64,000 nucleotides of DNA from Heligmosomoides polygyrus polygyrus (taxonomy: Eukaryota; Nematoda; Chromadorea; Rhabditida; Heligmosomidae), in contig OX377203.1 of NCBI GenBank assembly GCA_947396885.1, positions 30,569,253 through 30,633,252 on the forward strand, in the 5' to 3' direction. A program made the position numbers and the translations under genes. Positions 12,617-26,100 of the stretch are shown in pieces. Position 1 is the stretch's first letter. Each line of letters starts with the position of its first letter. A model generated the notes under the pieces. That model saw only the letters and a list, made by a program, of their open reading frames with translations. It was not told the DNA's origin and ran no database searches.

Positions 12617-13800
12617 CTAACATGAAAAGTGTAGGAGAACAAAGAAAACGACGCACGTTGAAGAGCACTTGAACACTAGCCAGGTAAGCAACAAATCACG
12701 AGGAACATCTCCTGCATCACTCTTTGACATTCGACCTTTGACAAACTTTCTGCAGACTTGATCAGAGAGACTCTCTAAATCTTGATACTTGTCTAGCAGC
12801 AGGTTGAATTCCTTGAGCATACGATAGGTTAAGAAGTCCGGGCTAATTCGCGATTTAGCAACTGAGACTCGAAGTTTCAACTTCCCCTCAAGGATCTTGT
12901 TAGCATCCGTTAAAGGATTTAGCTGGGTCGATGGAAACTGTTGGGGGAGGCCGGTTTCAGAGTAGATGGAACCATGGAATGGAACGACGATGGAGGATAT
13001 GACCATAGCGCCGCCGGATACTAGGAAAGGTAGGACTCTTCCTATAAGGAGTGGAATTGGTTCAATAAAGATTCTACCCTCTCTTGTCTTCTGTGCCAGA
13101 CGTAACTGAAACCTTATTTGCAACAATTTTGTACAACGTGACGAAATTAGCGATTCTTCTTCTAATCTTCAGAGAAGAAAGACCAACGAGTGAAGCCAGT
13201 TAGGTAGCGTTTGGAATAGAGCTATAATCGACTGAGAAGCACCACACATCATGAGCTTCCTAGTGAAGCTGTTTTGAATGCTTTCTATAAAGTATACCTT
13301 TCGTTTCGTTGGAATGAAGACCGATGTCCCACTTTCCACTATAGGTCATACACAGGCGTTGAAACCACATACATAAACCTCGGGAACGTCGGATTTCAAA
13401 GCCCTAAAGAGGTCATAGATGTGATAATTGGCTTCTCTCACTAAAAGACTGCAGTGCTTGGAATAACACAGGTCCTTTCTCACACATACCAAGATCTCTA
13501 ACTTAATCTGGCATGGTTAGTAGCTGACCGTTAATTCGGTATTCCGGAGTTTGGGATGTTTTCTAAAAATGATCATCAGAAGATGTGTTTGCTCAATTGC
13601 AAGAGATAATTCCCATATTTCTGCCCAGCGACTTATGAAGTTGATGGCTTGCTGGAGAGACTGGATCTGTGTAGTTATCAAACCTTTTTAGATCTGAACG
13701 TCATCTGCATACATTATGTACCCCTGAACTAGTGGAAGTTTGGAAGTTCATTTGTGTATAGCAGGAACAGGATTAAGAAATTCTTAGGATTTGGGATCAA
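12617..13800 (-). pseudogene. Jockey/CR1-like non-LTR retrotransposon remnant (reverse transcriptase)
   Basis: On the minus strand, around 13691-13720, the translation reads YIMYADDVQI, the catalytic YADD box of reverse transcriptase. Downstream pieces include LQQAINFISRWAEIW (thumb region typical of jockey/CR1 elements in nematodes) and later CVRKDLCYSKHCSLLVREAN, broken by stops. The open frame 12617-13126 continues the same strand and may be its degraded 3' end. It lies between the GDE1-like and NEMP-like genes. Confidence 0.75.
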
Positions 13801-16800
13801 TTCCTGAGTCGACGACTGCTGCTTCTCTTTCGCACAAATTGATGTTTGTAGCACACGGCTCTTCACTATAGCTGAGCTTTCCTACTTAATGAACCAGCTA
13901 ACGAAGAAAAGTGGTTTTTAAAGTGGCAAAAAATCGAGCGAACGAAGAAATTTGTTCAAGGATGTATCCACCAAGCGATCTTCGTAAGCCAATTTCGACC
14001 AAAAATCATTGGACTTCGAGTTTGGAAGGGGAGTTGAAATCCTGAACCGAAGAAGAGTTCAGAAAATTATTCGAACTTCAAATTGATCCGGCCTCGGTTC
14101 AATGCGATTAATTTGACGTCGCGCGCGCTGGCTTTGTTGAACTGAACTTCGTTATCCTCCCCCTTCTGGTAACGAAAATGCCCTCTACCACCTTTCTTTG
14201 TCATGCCGCGTTTGGTCATATTTCGACCATGTCTATCAAGGCGGCCGCAGAGGACTAGGATAGGTATAGTGTAGGCCAAATATTCAAAAAAAAAAATAAA
14301 AAGCTGATATTTTATGATCATTAGTCACAAAAGCCCGATATTTTACGTTTGCTTCGAACTCCTGCAGAAACAAATTATTTATCAATTTCATGAAGTGTCT
14401 GAGATCAAGATGCATTACCTTTTGAAAACATATCAAGCAACAAAAAACCGCTAATCAATATTCACAGGTGCCAGTAGGGAAATGCAAGAACCTAGAAATA
14501 CGGCAAACAACGTTATCATTGTTGCAAATGTTGGAAAAGTGTCAGCGAAGTCGACAGAGAATTGAGCAGATCAATGGTTTTCCTCCGTTTTGATGTACAA
14601 GATCAGTGAACATGCAAATGTGTGGAGAAACTTGGTGTTAAGAGAAAGAGTAGCAATCAACATTACAGATCTACCAGTCAGACAGTACCCACAGATAGAG
14701 GTTTGAGCAGATGAAGGAACAAACCATCTCGAATGTTGAGAACCCTGGAGTTTCAACCTGTTATGCAGCAAAATATAACCAACTACTCTGACGCTGGCGT
14801 CCTTATAGACATTAGTTCATCAACCACTGTGCCGTGACGCTCTTAGTAGAGATGTTCTTCTTGGAGATCGGGTTCAGAATCTGAGCTGAAGAACTCGTTT
14901 GACGACGTCGACGGAGCACTTCGCCTAAAACGTCTGTCACACTCTGCTAAACGCGGCAGCATAAAAAGAAGAATGAGCGTACTTTTGCACAGGTTTGACC
15001 GCCTCTTGTCTTCTCGCGTACCGTTGAGCGAAAGAAGACTCGTGATTCATAAAGCTCCTGCTAGACCTATAAATGCAGCACATTTTGTGTACACGGTCGT
15101 AGTGCTTGAAACTTTGCAGAAGCAAAAGAAACTAACAGAGAAACGTTTCTCCTAGACGGTGAAGCAGAACCCGGACGTCGTGCTGAATTACGCCGCTGAG
15201 GGCTCTCATTGTAGTATGCAGACCGTGAATGTGAGGGAAGTTCCATTAGACGCGAGCCGTCTTTAGGTATCGGCATGGATCGTCTGAATGAAGACCTAAA
15301 TCTTCATTGTTCTCTTGGATTATGTGTCTCTCTTTTACACCAAACTGGGTGGACAAATTAAAACGTTGATGGCCGCGCGATATTCTCGTGTGTGGGACCA
15401 ATCGATTTTTGCAACGCCGAGAATTTGATTGTTGATTGAAGCCCACTACCTGTTGATAAGCTCAACAAATCAGTAACCGAATATTGTTTTCGTGGGCCAG
15501 GCTTTTTCAGACAGCGTCTAAATATGAAGTGCACAGAAACACATAAGTATACATAGAAGTTCCTTCGAAAGATATTAGAATCCAACTAGAAAAATGAATT
15601 GTAAAATTATGATACGACATCGTGTCACACGTTCCCTCGTGGCCCAAAGCGTGTGACACGACATCGTGTCACATGGTCGCCAACGGCTGCGACGTTTTCA
15701 CCTTTAGCAAAAGTTAAAAAGATAGATAAGAATTACTGATAATGCGGCTCCAACTTTCCGTTACACAGCCTAAGAATGGCACACAGCACCATTCCATGCC
15801 TACTTGCTGCACTTTTAACCACATACCATATAAATATTTCATAAATGGTCTTTTCACCTGTCTCGACACAATCGTCGTACAAACAAGCCCTTGGCTACAA
15901 GTTCTGAACTGCCGCTTCACGTAACACCTTACAGTTCCATCTCAAATATTTACTGAACTTCAACCGACCCTAAGAAGCAGTTTTCAACAGTGTTCTACGT
16001 GGTGTAGCCTGTTTTATCCATTGTCCTGTATAGAGAACTGAAATATCCCTGGAGTGTCGCAAAAGGCTTTCCTTTAAAGTATCCTGTGACTGAAGACTAA
16101 ATTCATCAGTTCTGAGCAATGCTGCGATGCCATGTTCAAAAAAGTTGTCGAAAAGAAGGAGCAGTTGCGCTACTTCGCAAAGGACCCTTCCAAGGTAAGA
16201 AAATGTAGGGTAAGATGAAACAGGTCGGATAAACGCCGCCTGACTGATGTGAAGCGAAGAAAAATACATGCCGCTGGCGATGTTCCAAAGACTGTCGCGA
16301 GAAACCTGTATACAGCAATGCTCAGGTCTGTCCTGCATTGCTGTAGTGAGTGCTGGGCTCTAAGCAACAAGGGAAACAAGGACACATTCGCGAATTGAGA
16401 ACATGCGGAGAGGACCAACCAGCTGGACAAGGTGTGAAATGAGGATGTGATTAAAGTGATGGAGGTGGCTAATCCAGTCAAAGCTAGGGTAACAGATCGG
16501 CGCCTGATAGCTATCGACACATCTTAACACGACCAGAGGATCGTCCGCTTAAGTTGGGATTTGATTTGGAAGTATCCGTGGAGCGACCACAAGAAACGCT
16601 AAGAAAAAAAAACTGAGAATCGCCATCAACAAATGACTTTGCAGTAGGACTCAAAGTGAACAATTATCAACTGCACCACTCTTTCTCTACACTTCAAATC
16701 TTTTCAAAGCAAATAAGCGTGACACTGCCTAGGAAACCTACGTAGTTGTCACCCATGACCTGGAACTTGTTGCTGCTTTTCGCTGCTACTTCTACTGACG

Positions 16801-17115
16801 CTAGCTAAGGACGCTAGCAAAGCTGAACTGACCGCACTGCATTACTTCATCCGTCTTGTTTGCTTATTAGTTTACTACTCGGAATGTTTTCACTCTGCTG
16901 CTGTTTGTGTTGTTGTTTTACTACGCATTCATGCGTACGTTAGTACCCCTGTATAACAAATCATAACAAGAGGAATCCGGCCGAAGTTGGGACTAGCCGA
17001 AAACCCCAATGAAGGGATATATAACAGGTGGCTAACGGAACCAACTCGCACATCGAAATCCAATCTAAACGCTCAGGAGAACATGTGACGAGAAAATAAA
17101 GGAAGAGTACGCTGC
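13801..17115. other. Intergenic region between convergent genes, no gene recognised
   Basis: I see scattered open frames of up to about 120 codons (for example around 15970-16520), but none with a conserved domain, codon bias or consistent splice sites. Plus-strand traces around 16100-16560 loosely resemble degraded retrotransposon C-terminal sequence, but this is weak. Confidence 0.35.
15600..15690. repeat. Short direct/inverted GTGTCACACG motif cluster
   Basis: CGTGTCACACG near 15621 is followed by its inverse CGTGTGACACG near 15650 and then by another direct ACATCGTGTCACA copy. It can form an 11-bp stem. Probably the end of a small transposon. Confidence 0.5.
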
Positions 17116-20100
17116 TCAAACCCACTCTCTTATGTTGGAGTAATCTGCAAACCGATGCCTCGACTCACGACCATATTTCTCCTCACTTTCCCACTCTTCA
17201 GCATCGTCGTCCTCAAGGTAGCGATGGTCCAGGTCATCCCTCTGATCACTGTCCGGATCGTCTTCTCCGTCATCACTAGAAATGAGCAGCTCAATGCCTA
17301 CTGTCGCAGTCGCCGTACTTAAGTGCAGTCGTAAAGCGAGAGCCTCACCATGAGAGAAACAACGCTTAAGTGCAGCTGTAAACCTTGACGACGTACCTAT
17401 TGTGATTTCCGGAATCCTCGTCATAAAGATCTTCTTCCTCCTCCAGGATGTGATCTTCTCTGCCGTCAACAAAGCGAGCAAGTCTGGAAACGAAACATTG
17501 CAGTTAAAAGTCAGTTTTTTTCACAAAACCTCCACTGGAATCAGTAAAGAGATGACAGCCATTGCAGTATAGAGAGTAAACGACGGCGTTAATCAATCAC
17601 TTTTGGAATGCGACACGCATTCCCGTTCTAAGGAAGGATGAATATCTCGCTTAGCCTGGTCGCAAAACCCGAACCAAGAACTTGATTCAGGCTGCAGACG
17701 ACAGCCGGCACCTCTTTCGACCGCGCTACCACGCGTCCCACGGTTATTATATATGAAAAAGGCAGGGAGAAGGACGTTCATATCGGCTAGTTGTAGACGC
17801 CACGGGCACTCGACCAGGTGCCGATACCTGTAGCGCCAAACGCCTAGTCATCCTCTCTACTCGCGCTGTGGTATCCTTTGCGCGCACGATGAGCCGTGGA
17901 AGATCTTTATGTGGAGAAGACGAATCAACGTAGTTAAAGGACCTACAAAACCAGTGTAAAGATTCATGTTGGTATACATCGAACATAGCGCTACATCAGA
18001 ATTTCGTGCTCTGCGTAATGAGCTCCATCACAAGCTTATCAGAAATATCGTTGATGAGAATTCTTTGAAACTGGAAACAAAAGATTAATTCTTCAGAAAC
18101 CTGCTACCAGGATAGGTAAGTTATATTTCTAGACTAAGATTTCACATTTCACTAGAACTTAACTACTTCGTCAAAATACCTTCTGGAGGAGGTCATTTCC
18201 TTTAAAAAAACAATTGCATATCACGTCGTTGGAGACATGTCTGTAAACCAAGATACTACGTAGACCTCAATGACGAAGTTCATATTCACAAATATTTGAA
18301 ATCGCCATGCGGTGCATCTACGGAGGACGTCATCGTGGTTAACAGAGATCGAATAGCAAGCATGGACCTCTTCGAGGCAAGGCCTTCAGGGCACTTTCAA
18401 CTATACCAGTCGCGCACATTGCCCTCAGACTTCAATAAATGACCTCTTACTAGAAGGTATTTCAGCGATGTAGTTGAATTCTATGTGAAATTTTAGTACA
18501 TAAATATACCTAGCATATCCTTGTATCAGGTTTGCAATGAAAAATTCTCTGATTTCCAGGTTCAAAGATTTCGCATCAACGATGGAAGTGATGGTGTGGA
18601 GCTCATTCGACAGAGCTCGAAATTCTGATATAGCCCTATGTATATTCGAATCATACCAACACGAATCTTTACACTGGCTTGGTAAATCTTCTCAATACGT
18701 TAATTCGTTGTCTCCACACGGAGATCTTTTGCGGCACATCACGCGCGACAGGTGCCACAGCGTGAGAGTAGACGGCATCCATGTGTTTGGCACCTGGTTA
18801 CCTGGACGCCACGACCAGCCGATATCAGCATCCTTTACCCAAAAGAAGGCTACCTTCTTGGGTCATGGACCCTGCTTGTGATTTTCCATACATCGGCTTC
18901 TGGACTCCTACAGTATTCACGCAACCGCTGAAGCTCTCGCTTCGTCGTTTCTTGACCCTCTTTCTCGTATTCCTCCATGGTAAGAAGACGACGTTTTGGT
19001 GGGACAACCTTCCTCCTGCAAACGAAAGGCATTTTATAAAAATAAAAACTTTGCCCTTCAAAAACAAGATATTTACCATATAAAGCCAAACATTCTGAAC
19101 AGCAGAGACCAAAGCCATGACCGGGTGAGCTGATGGAAAACCAGCAACGCAATTACACCAACGGAAACCTCGTCCACCTAAACTGGATGCACTGATCGGC
19201 CTTAAGAGTCAGGGAATTGAAACAAACCCGTACCTGTGAAGATGCGTAGATCACCAGCAAAGATATCGCTTGCAAAGTCCACTGAGCAATATCATGCGAA
19301 CGGCTGTCAGATGGCGGCCCCCTTTTGTAACAAACGGCGAGAGATACCGCCATAACAGTGACCTGAATCCGACTACAGATGACAGCAGTATTCATCTACT
19401 GGAAATAACTAAGACTTAGGAAGGAGCCCTAAGTTAGCAGAATCTTATCAAGGCATTATTCAGGTTTTTGTTGTTTAACGGCAGCTTCAGGACGGAAATA
19501 ATGTCCACAATAATTTCTGCCGCTGGAGTGCATTGTGGGCCTAGGTGGAGAAATGGGCTGAAACTACGCCGAAACTATTCAACCTTCAATTGTTAACAAT
19601 CTCCTCTCAGAATGTAACGAACAAGGATCCTCAACTAAAGAATATCATCATCAACATGTTTGGGGTGCCGTCAATCTGTCATGTGACTGAAATCTGTACA
19701 AAGTTATACGCTAATCGATAAGGAGGATTCATGTTGCATGGAAATGTCTCTTGAAAACGATCCTTTGATATCCACAGAATCTGGCAACGAAAATGAGACT
19801 TGATGGCAAGACGCGCCAAACGTACCACTGCAGCAAATGAAGAATTCGAAAAATTGTTGGAAAGCTCACCTACTTCGATGAAAAGACGGACGTGAAAGTC
19901 TACTAGTCACCGGATCGCTTCCAAAAGCAACAGAGAACTTTTAAGGATACTGCTGACAAGGTGGGCGGATCCGTTCCTAAGATCGTTTAAGGAATGCGTT
20001 CTTAAGAACTACGCTATTCGCCAGTGTCGCTCGTGAACTGTGAGCGAATCTTTACATTAAAATACGACGTGGCTTTGAGGAGGAGGAGGTTCAGCTTGTA

Positions 20101-23100
20101 AGATAGCCTCATAATGCATGTTGCGTTCCACGAAATTAAAGACTTCATGCAGAACTGGTGTCTTCTGCCCCGATGCACTGCTGAACTAGACCACTTCTAT
20201 TGTAAACCGACATCCATTTGCCTTCTATCGAAAGCGTTTTGGCGTTTCGCTAATGGATACAAGGTGACCCCTCCCCCAGAGTCACTTGCGCAAATATTTC
20301 CCTAAATAAGAACAAAAAGAACTTACAAAATAGGCTACAAGGTAGTTCTGGTACTGAACGGCTATCGTAGCTAGATTCTTCCAAGCAAAGTGCAGTATAT
20401 ACACAGATAAGGACCAGCCACCAATTAGAATGGGCAACCCTATCATTTTCTGAAACAATTGAAATCGTGATTTAAAAAAAAACAATCAAATAGAAATTTG
20501 CAGGCCTGGTGTCGGCTGCAGTTATTTAGGGCCGATGACATTGATGACTTAAATTAGTTTTGTTACTGTTATATAAGGTACAAGATCTTCACCAAGATAC
20601 TGCTCAATCGTATGGAGCGCTGCTTGGATGAGTATCAGCCAGTGGAGCAAGCAGGGTTTCGCAAGGATTTCTCCTGCATGGACCATATTCAGACTGTCTC
20701 ATAGCTCATCGAGAGGAGCCGCGAATACCACATCCCACTTGTCCTTGTCTCCGTGGATTATCGGAAAGCGTTCAACTCTGTGGAAATCAACGCCATTCTG
20801 AACGCGCTTGTGCATGCTGGTATACCATCGCCCTACGTCCGACTTCTGGACGAATGCTTCTCGAACACATCGACTACCATCCAGCTGTTCGATCGAAAGC
20901 TTAAAATTCCTATCGGGAATTGAGCACGGCAGGGAGACACGACTTCTCCCAAGCTATTCACAGCGGCACTCCAATATGCCATGAAAGACTTGAACTGGGA
21001 CGACAAAGGCTACCTTGTCGACAGTAAACGGATCAGCAACCTTCGCTTCGCTGACATTGTTCTCATCTCTACCAGCACGGGAGAAGTCGAGGAAATGCTG
21101 AACGAGCTCAATATGGCAGGTATGAAGATTGGATTGGACATGAATATGTCCAAAACGCAATTTATAGTCAACCAGTGGTGTAACACAGGACTCGTAAGGT
21201 TAAATGGAGTCGCTCTACAACAGGTCGACTCCTACGTCTATCTAGGAAGAGAGCTGAACATGGATAACGACCTCGCTCCTGAAATCGCCCGCAGGAGACG
21301 CGCAGCATGGGCAGCCTTCAGTTCGATTCGCGAAGTCACCGATCAGGTCAAGGATGCCGGTCTCGTATTCAGCGCCTCTGTACTGCCTGCGATCTGTTAC
21401 GCGATGGAAACCTGGCCCGACAAAAAGACAATCGCCAGAGCGACGCAAACTACGCATCGTGCACTGGAGAGATGTCTTCTGAGGAGAAGCCTTCGTCAGC
21501 AATGACAAGAAGGCCTACGAAGCTCGGAGCTACGGGAGAAGTCGCAATTAGCAGACCCGCTGCAGTACATGAAGAAGTCCAAATATCGCTGGGCCGGACA
21601 CCTGCTTCGACGAAAGGGCGATAGATGGAGTCTCCGTATCACAGAATGGCTCCCGAGAGACCGTAAGAGACCACTGGGACGACCGCCAACGCGATGGGCA
21701 GACTCATTCTCAAGATCTTTCAGAGAGCGGATTCTGTCTCACTGGATGCAAGCAGCCAGAGATCGAGCGGTCTGGAAGAGTTGTGGTCCCCGCTGAGAAG
21801 ACCTCCAGCCTACAAAAGGACCATCAAAGTATCAAAGTAGAGTAAGTAAGTTATATAAGGTGAAATTCGTCGCCAATCAATCACTTGCAGATCGCGCAAC
21901 GCTTTTAATTTTACACAGTACCTGAAGGCGTTTTGAATGAGTATTTGCATTCTAGTGTATCCTGCAGTGCCCAGTCAGTGAGCAGGTTAGAAAAGTCAGC
22001 TACCAAGCCAGCGAGAAGATGGAGGTATCGAACCCTGTTTTGGCATAGGTAGGCATTAAATCTTGTTTCGCGATGCGGACCGGTCCGACTGTGCTAACCG
22101 CGCATGTGGACGAGAACATAAATTGTTACAAGGATCTTGCCTGATGATTTCTGTTGTGATGAGAACTCCTGCGCCTGGACAGAACTCCAACCGGCATCCT
22201 TTGCTTTCCAGGCAGGACATGCACTCCACCAATACTGCTTGATCCAACACAACGCCCATGATAGGTCAGCTCGAGGACATCGTGGATGCTACGTTGGGCT
22301 AGCGATGTAAGGCTGGTGTAAGGCATCATGCCTGGGTTCAAAAGATGCCGGTTCGAGTTTCCACTGGTACAAGAATTTGGACGTAAATAAAACACCTCGG
22401 GCACAACCACAATGGCTTCGCCAATATAGCAACACAAGAATCTAGATTACGGAAAATGCAGTGCCGACTTACCGTAATCCAAAATTGCGTAAGCGGTGTG
22501 TTGTGCAATCACGACACGCCCTGTTTCACGGGATTTTCACGCGATGTACAAGGAGCATGCTTTGGGAATGATTCCCAGCTGATTAAAGATAAGAGACAGT
22601 GCGAATTTGTTCAGTTGTTCGGTATAAAACCAGTTTTATTCGAGGAAAAGCACTTAATTGTTAGTATCTTAAGGTTACCGTAGACGATCCGTAGAATTTC
22701 TTGTGTAAAATCAGGCAAACCTTTTCCCTAGTCCTCCTTTAAAGCGGTTTCTTCTTCTTGGAGCTTGTGGTTACCGTAATATCTCGATTCTCTTAATCGT
22801 AGCGCAGTTGCACCGTTGTCTGTTTGTTGGCATCAGGACGAAAAAGTTTAAACTAGATAAATGAAGGAAGACTAGTTACCGGAATGCAAATCAAAACCAT
22901 ATTTTTGTCCCATTCACTCTGTCTTATGTTTTATTTATCTTCAAGGCTTTTACATTGTACTGCGTAATTCTCATGAACAAAGTGTAATCGCTTTACAACG
23001 CTAAAAGAAAGAAAACATGATGGTAATACCGCATTTTAACAGCAAATGTGGACGAGTGGAAGATGTTTGCCTGTTCCACTCGAGTTTCTAGACAGGTGTT

Positions 23101-26100
23101 ACCACTATCCTAAACAGCGTCTTTCTTATCCAGAATTCGTTCACAAATTCCAATTTCAGACTCATAGTAGCCCGGGATTGCCTACATTCTTCACAGAAAA
23201 GCGAGTTTTTGTTTAGAAACGCATCACTTCTAGTATATTACATGTCCGGAAATTCCGACCGTCCCCAGATCTTAGCATAATTTTGAACACAGATCGACTT
23301 CTGAACTCCTGCGCCTATCGAACAACGTGTTCGGAACGTCTTCTGAACCCCTACACACATTGGACGCCGTAGACCTTACCAGCAAGTTTGTAGATTCCGA
23401 TAGATTTCATTGAGATTGAGTCTGAGTACTCAATTTGAATGTAACGGCTTAAATCCAACAGCCTTCGACCAAACTAATAGAACAACAATGTTGAAGTGGA
23501 CGCGATTCCTTAAGAAAATGTAGGAGGGCTGCATGAACAAAACCGACTGTGTGACACACATAAGGAACTGAATTTCCCAACCCCTCGTAGGAGCAGTTCC
23601 AAAGCGCATTCCCTTCGCATTCACTGTCTCCCGGTTTAGTAACAGCTGTTGTAGAGTGCTTTCCCTTAGCATTCACCGTGAAACAGTACGTGTCGTGATT
23701 GCACAACACACCGCTTACGCAATTTTGGATTACGGTAAGTCGGCACTGCATTTTCCGTAATCTAGATTCTTGTTATAGCAACCCGTTACCTTGCCAAACC
23801 TCACGTGAGAAATTCGATTACCCTTCAAAAATGTAGGTGATTAAGTACGCATGTAAGGATGAATCAGGCGCTCGAAGAATGCAAAGTCCATCACATCTGA
23901 CATTTGGTGCAAGAGCCATGAACAAGTGCTCCACTTCGGATCGCTCGAGGACTTGTCATGTACGACAAATTATCAAGGAACGTACCTTAGGAGCGATTCT
24001 ATACACAATGAAAACAATAACAAGCAGCGAAGCCAGAAGTCCGAAGGAGCATCCGCTTCCATAAAAGAACAAGGCGTTCCGTACCAATCGCCTCGCGAAG
24101 ATGAACACTAACACACCAACCACGAATGCGCCCAAACGTATTAAATTCACTTCTAAACTGAAAGTAAATTGCCTTTATACGCACTGAAGAGCAATAAAAT
24201 GGAAATAAAACGCACCAATGACCTTTGCTTGTACGGCGTAAGGAAGACGCGTTGAAATTCCAACGACAGTGTCATTGAACACATTAAGATGGTGACTCTT
24301 CCACAAGCTAACACCTTTGAGCAGACCGAACAGGCGATTATCCATCAGGAACCCTTCTTGAACAACACTACAGTTCTCGCCCTAAAAGGTGCTCAAAACC
24401 TAAGCAGTACTTAGTTCTGCAGTAGACGAGAGCGCGCACAAGTGAGCAAGGAGTGGCAAGTGTAGCTCACCTTGTAGAGGTCGTAGGAGTCATCCTCTGT
24501 TAAGTTTAGCTGCAAAATCACATCAGTGAAAGCCCTCGACGGACTATACTCTAAGCCGCGGTGAACGTAAATATCGAGATCAAGCGTGGATTTTGCTGGC
24601 ACCAACCATCGTGACTTCTCGAGCTCTGAAAACACCAGTTAAACCCTTTGCAAATAGTTGTCCCGTGATATTTTTTTACACACCATAAGGACACATCTGG
24701 TCCAGTCGTTAGTAGTCGGTTCCCAAGTGCCTCCAGATAGGTACACGGGGCGTCAAAATTTCTTGGATATATGTAGTTGACCGCCCAAAGACTGTTTTAA
24801 AGCAAATGAGATGAAATTCATAACATTTATTACTATTGACCAGGCACATATAAAGAATCAGTCCGATTTCGGAATGGCCTCCTTTAGCACGAATACACGC
24901 CTTCAATCTCTTGGGGAACGCATACACGGCGGCAAGCAGGGCGTCTTCATCAATCTCCTCCCAGGCTTTCACCAGGGCTCTTTGAAATCAAGCACTATCC
25001 TTGTGGGATGTTGCGCAGGCCTTACTCTTTAATATGGACCAGATTGTGTACTTTGGATTGAGGTTCGAGCCGTGCGGGAGCCACTCTTCGGCTGAGATGA
25101 AATCCGGAAAGTTGTCGGCGCACCATTTCTGTACCACTTTAGCATTGTAATTGGGCGCAGAATCCTGTTGATAAGTCCAGTATCAGTTTTAAAATGCAGA
25201 GATACCCAAGCAAGAATCTCTCTGACCGGACATCCTGATGTTTGTGCAACTCTTCCACTTCAATTCGCTTCTTTTACGTCCTCGGCAAGAATTCTGTCAT
25301 TTTGATGGTTGAAGAATTGTTCGATAGAGAAGATGGACTCGTCAGTGAAAAGCATCTGCCGGTGGCACACCGCTCCAAAACCGGCGCACCTTCCCTCGAA
25401 TTCTCATGACGACCTCAGAGGTTGAAGCGTTCGCCGGCCTCAGGCCTACCCAATCTATCCTCCATTGTTCCCGTCCCCTTTAGTCGATTCAGGTTGTATA
25501 TACCATGCTTTCCGCAATACCAAGCCTTCTAGTGATGTCCGCAGTAGGCACTCCTTCCTTGCAGTTTCTCCATGGCAGTTCACAAAATTTTACATCAGCC
25601 GACTTGAACAAAAGAACATTCAGACACGAAAAAATCGGTATATGATAGGGTAAGAGTAGGGCAACAATACCAAGTAAAAGTTAGGTTGACCGAAGTGAAT
25701 CATCCTATACAATGAGCATGAAGCAGAAGAGTTCAAGAACTTTTGACGCACACTGTATTCCTAGAAAACGTCTCCATAATTAATTATAATCTCGTGGCAC
25801 CTACAAGACAGATTAATCCCGATTTTTATCACTCGATCAAAAACGTCTCAGTTTTAGCCCAAGTAACTCATAATCAGATCCTATCTTTCTATTGAGTTCA
25901 GGAAACATTCATATAAGCAATAATCCTGTACAGCAGCAGCACACTCGGATCATTCTTCGCCTTCCAACAAATTCCTTTATTTATCAGATGACAGTAACGT
26001 TTGCGTAACTTAAAACAACGCAGTGCCAAAGAAATTCGGCTCGAATTTCGGCCAGGGGGTTATTTTGCGTGTTAAGCACGAGGCTGACATCCGGTTTTGG

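Noticed and set aside
12617..13126. 169-codon minus frame as an independent gene
   Set aside because: It continues a retrotransposon remnant (YADD box upstream on the same strand) and has no domain of its own.
15970..16520. Overlapping minus frames of 116-122 codons
   Set aside because: No domain, no splice sites, and weak retrotransposon-like traces on the opposite strand.
17747..18881. Opposite-strand look-alike frames
   Set aside because: They are arms of a fold-back element; similarity continues past the stops.
23449..23751. Cys-containing 100-codon minus frame (and its twin at 22456-22683 on plus)
   Set aside because: Both start inside the terminal repeats of the MULE-like element; the shared N-terminus is the inverted repeat, not a gene family.
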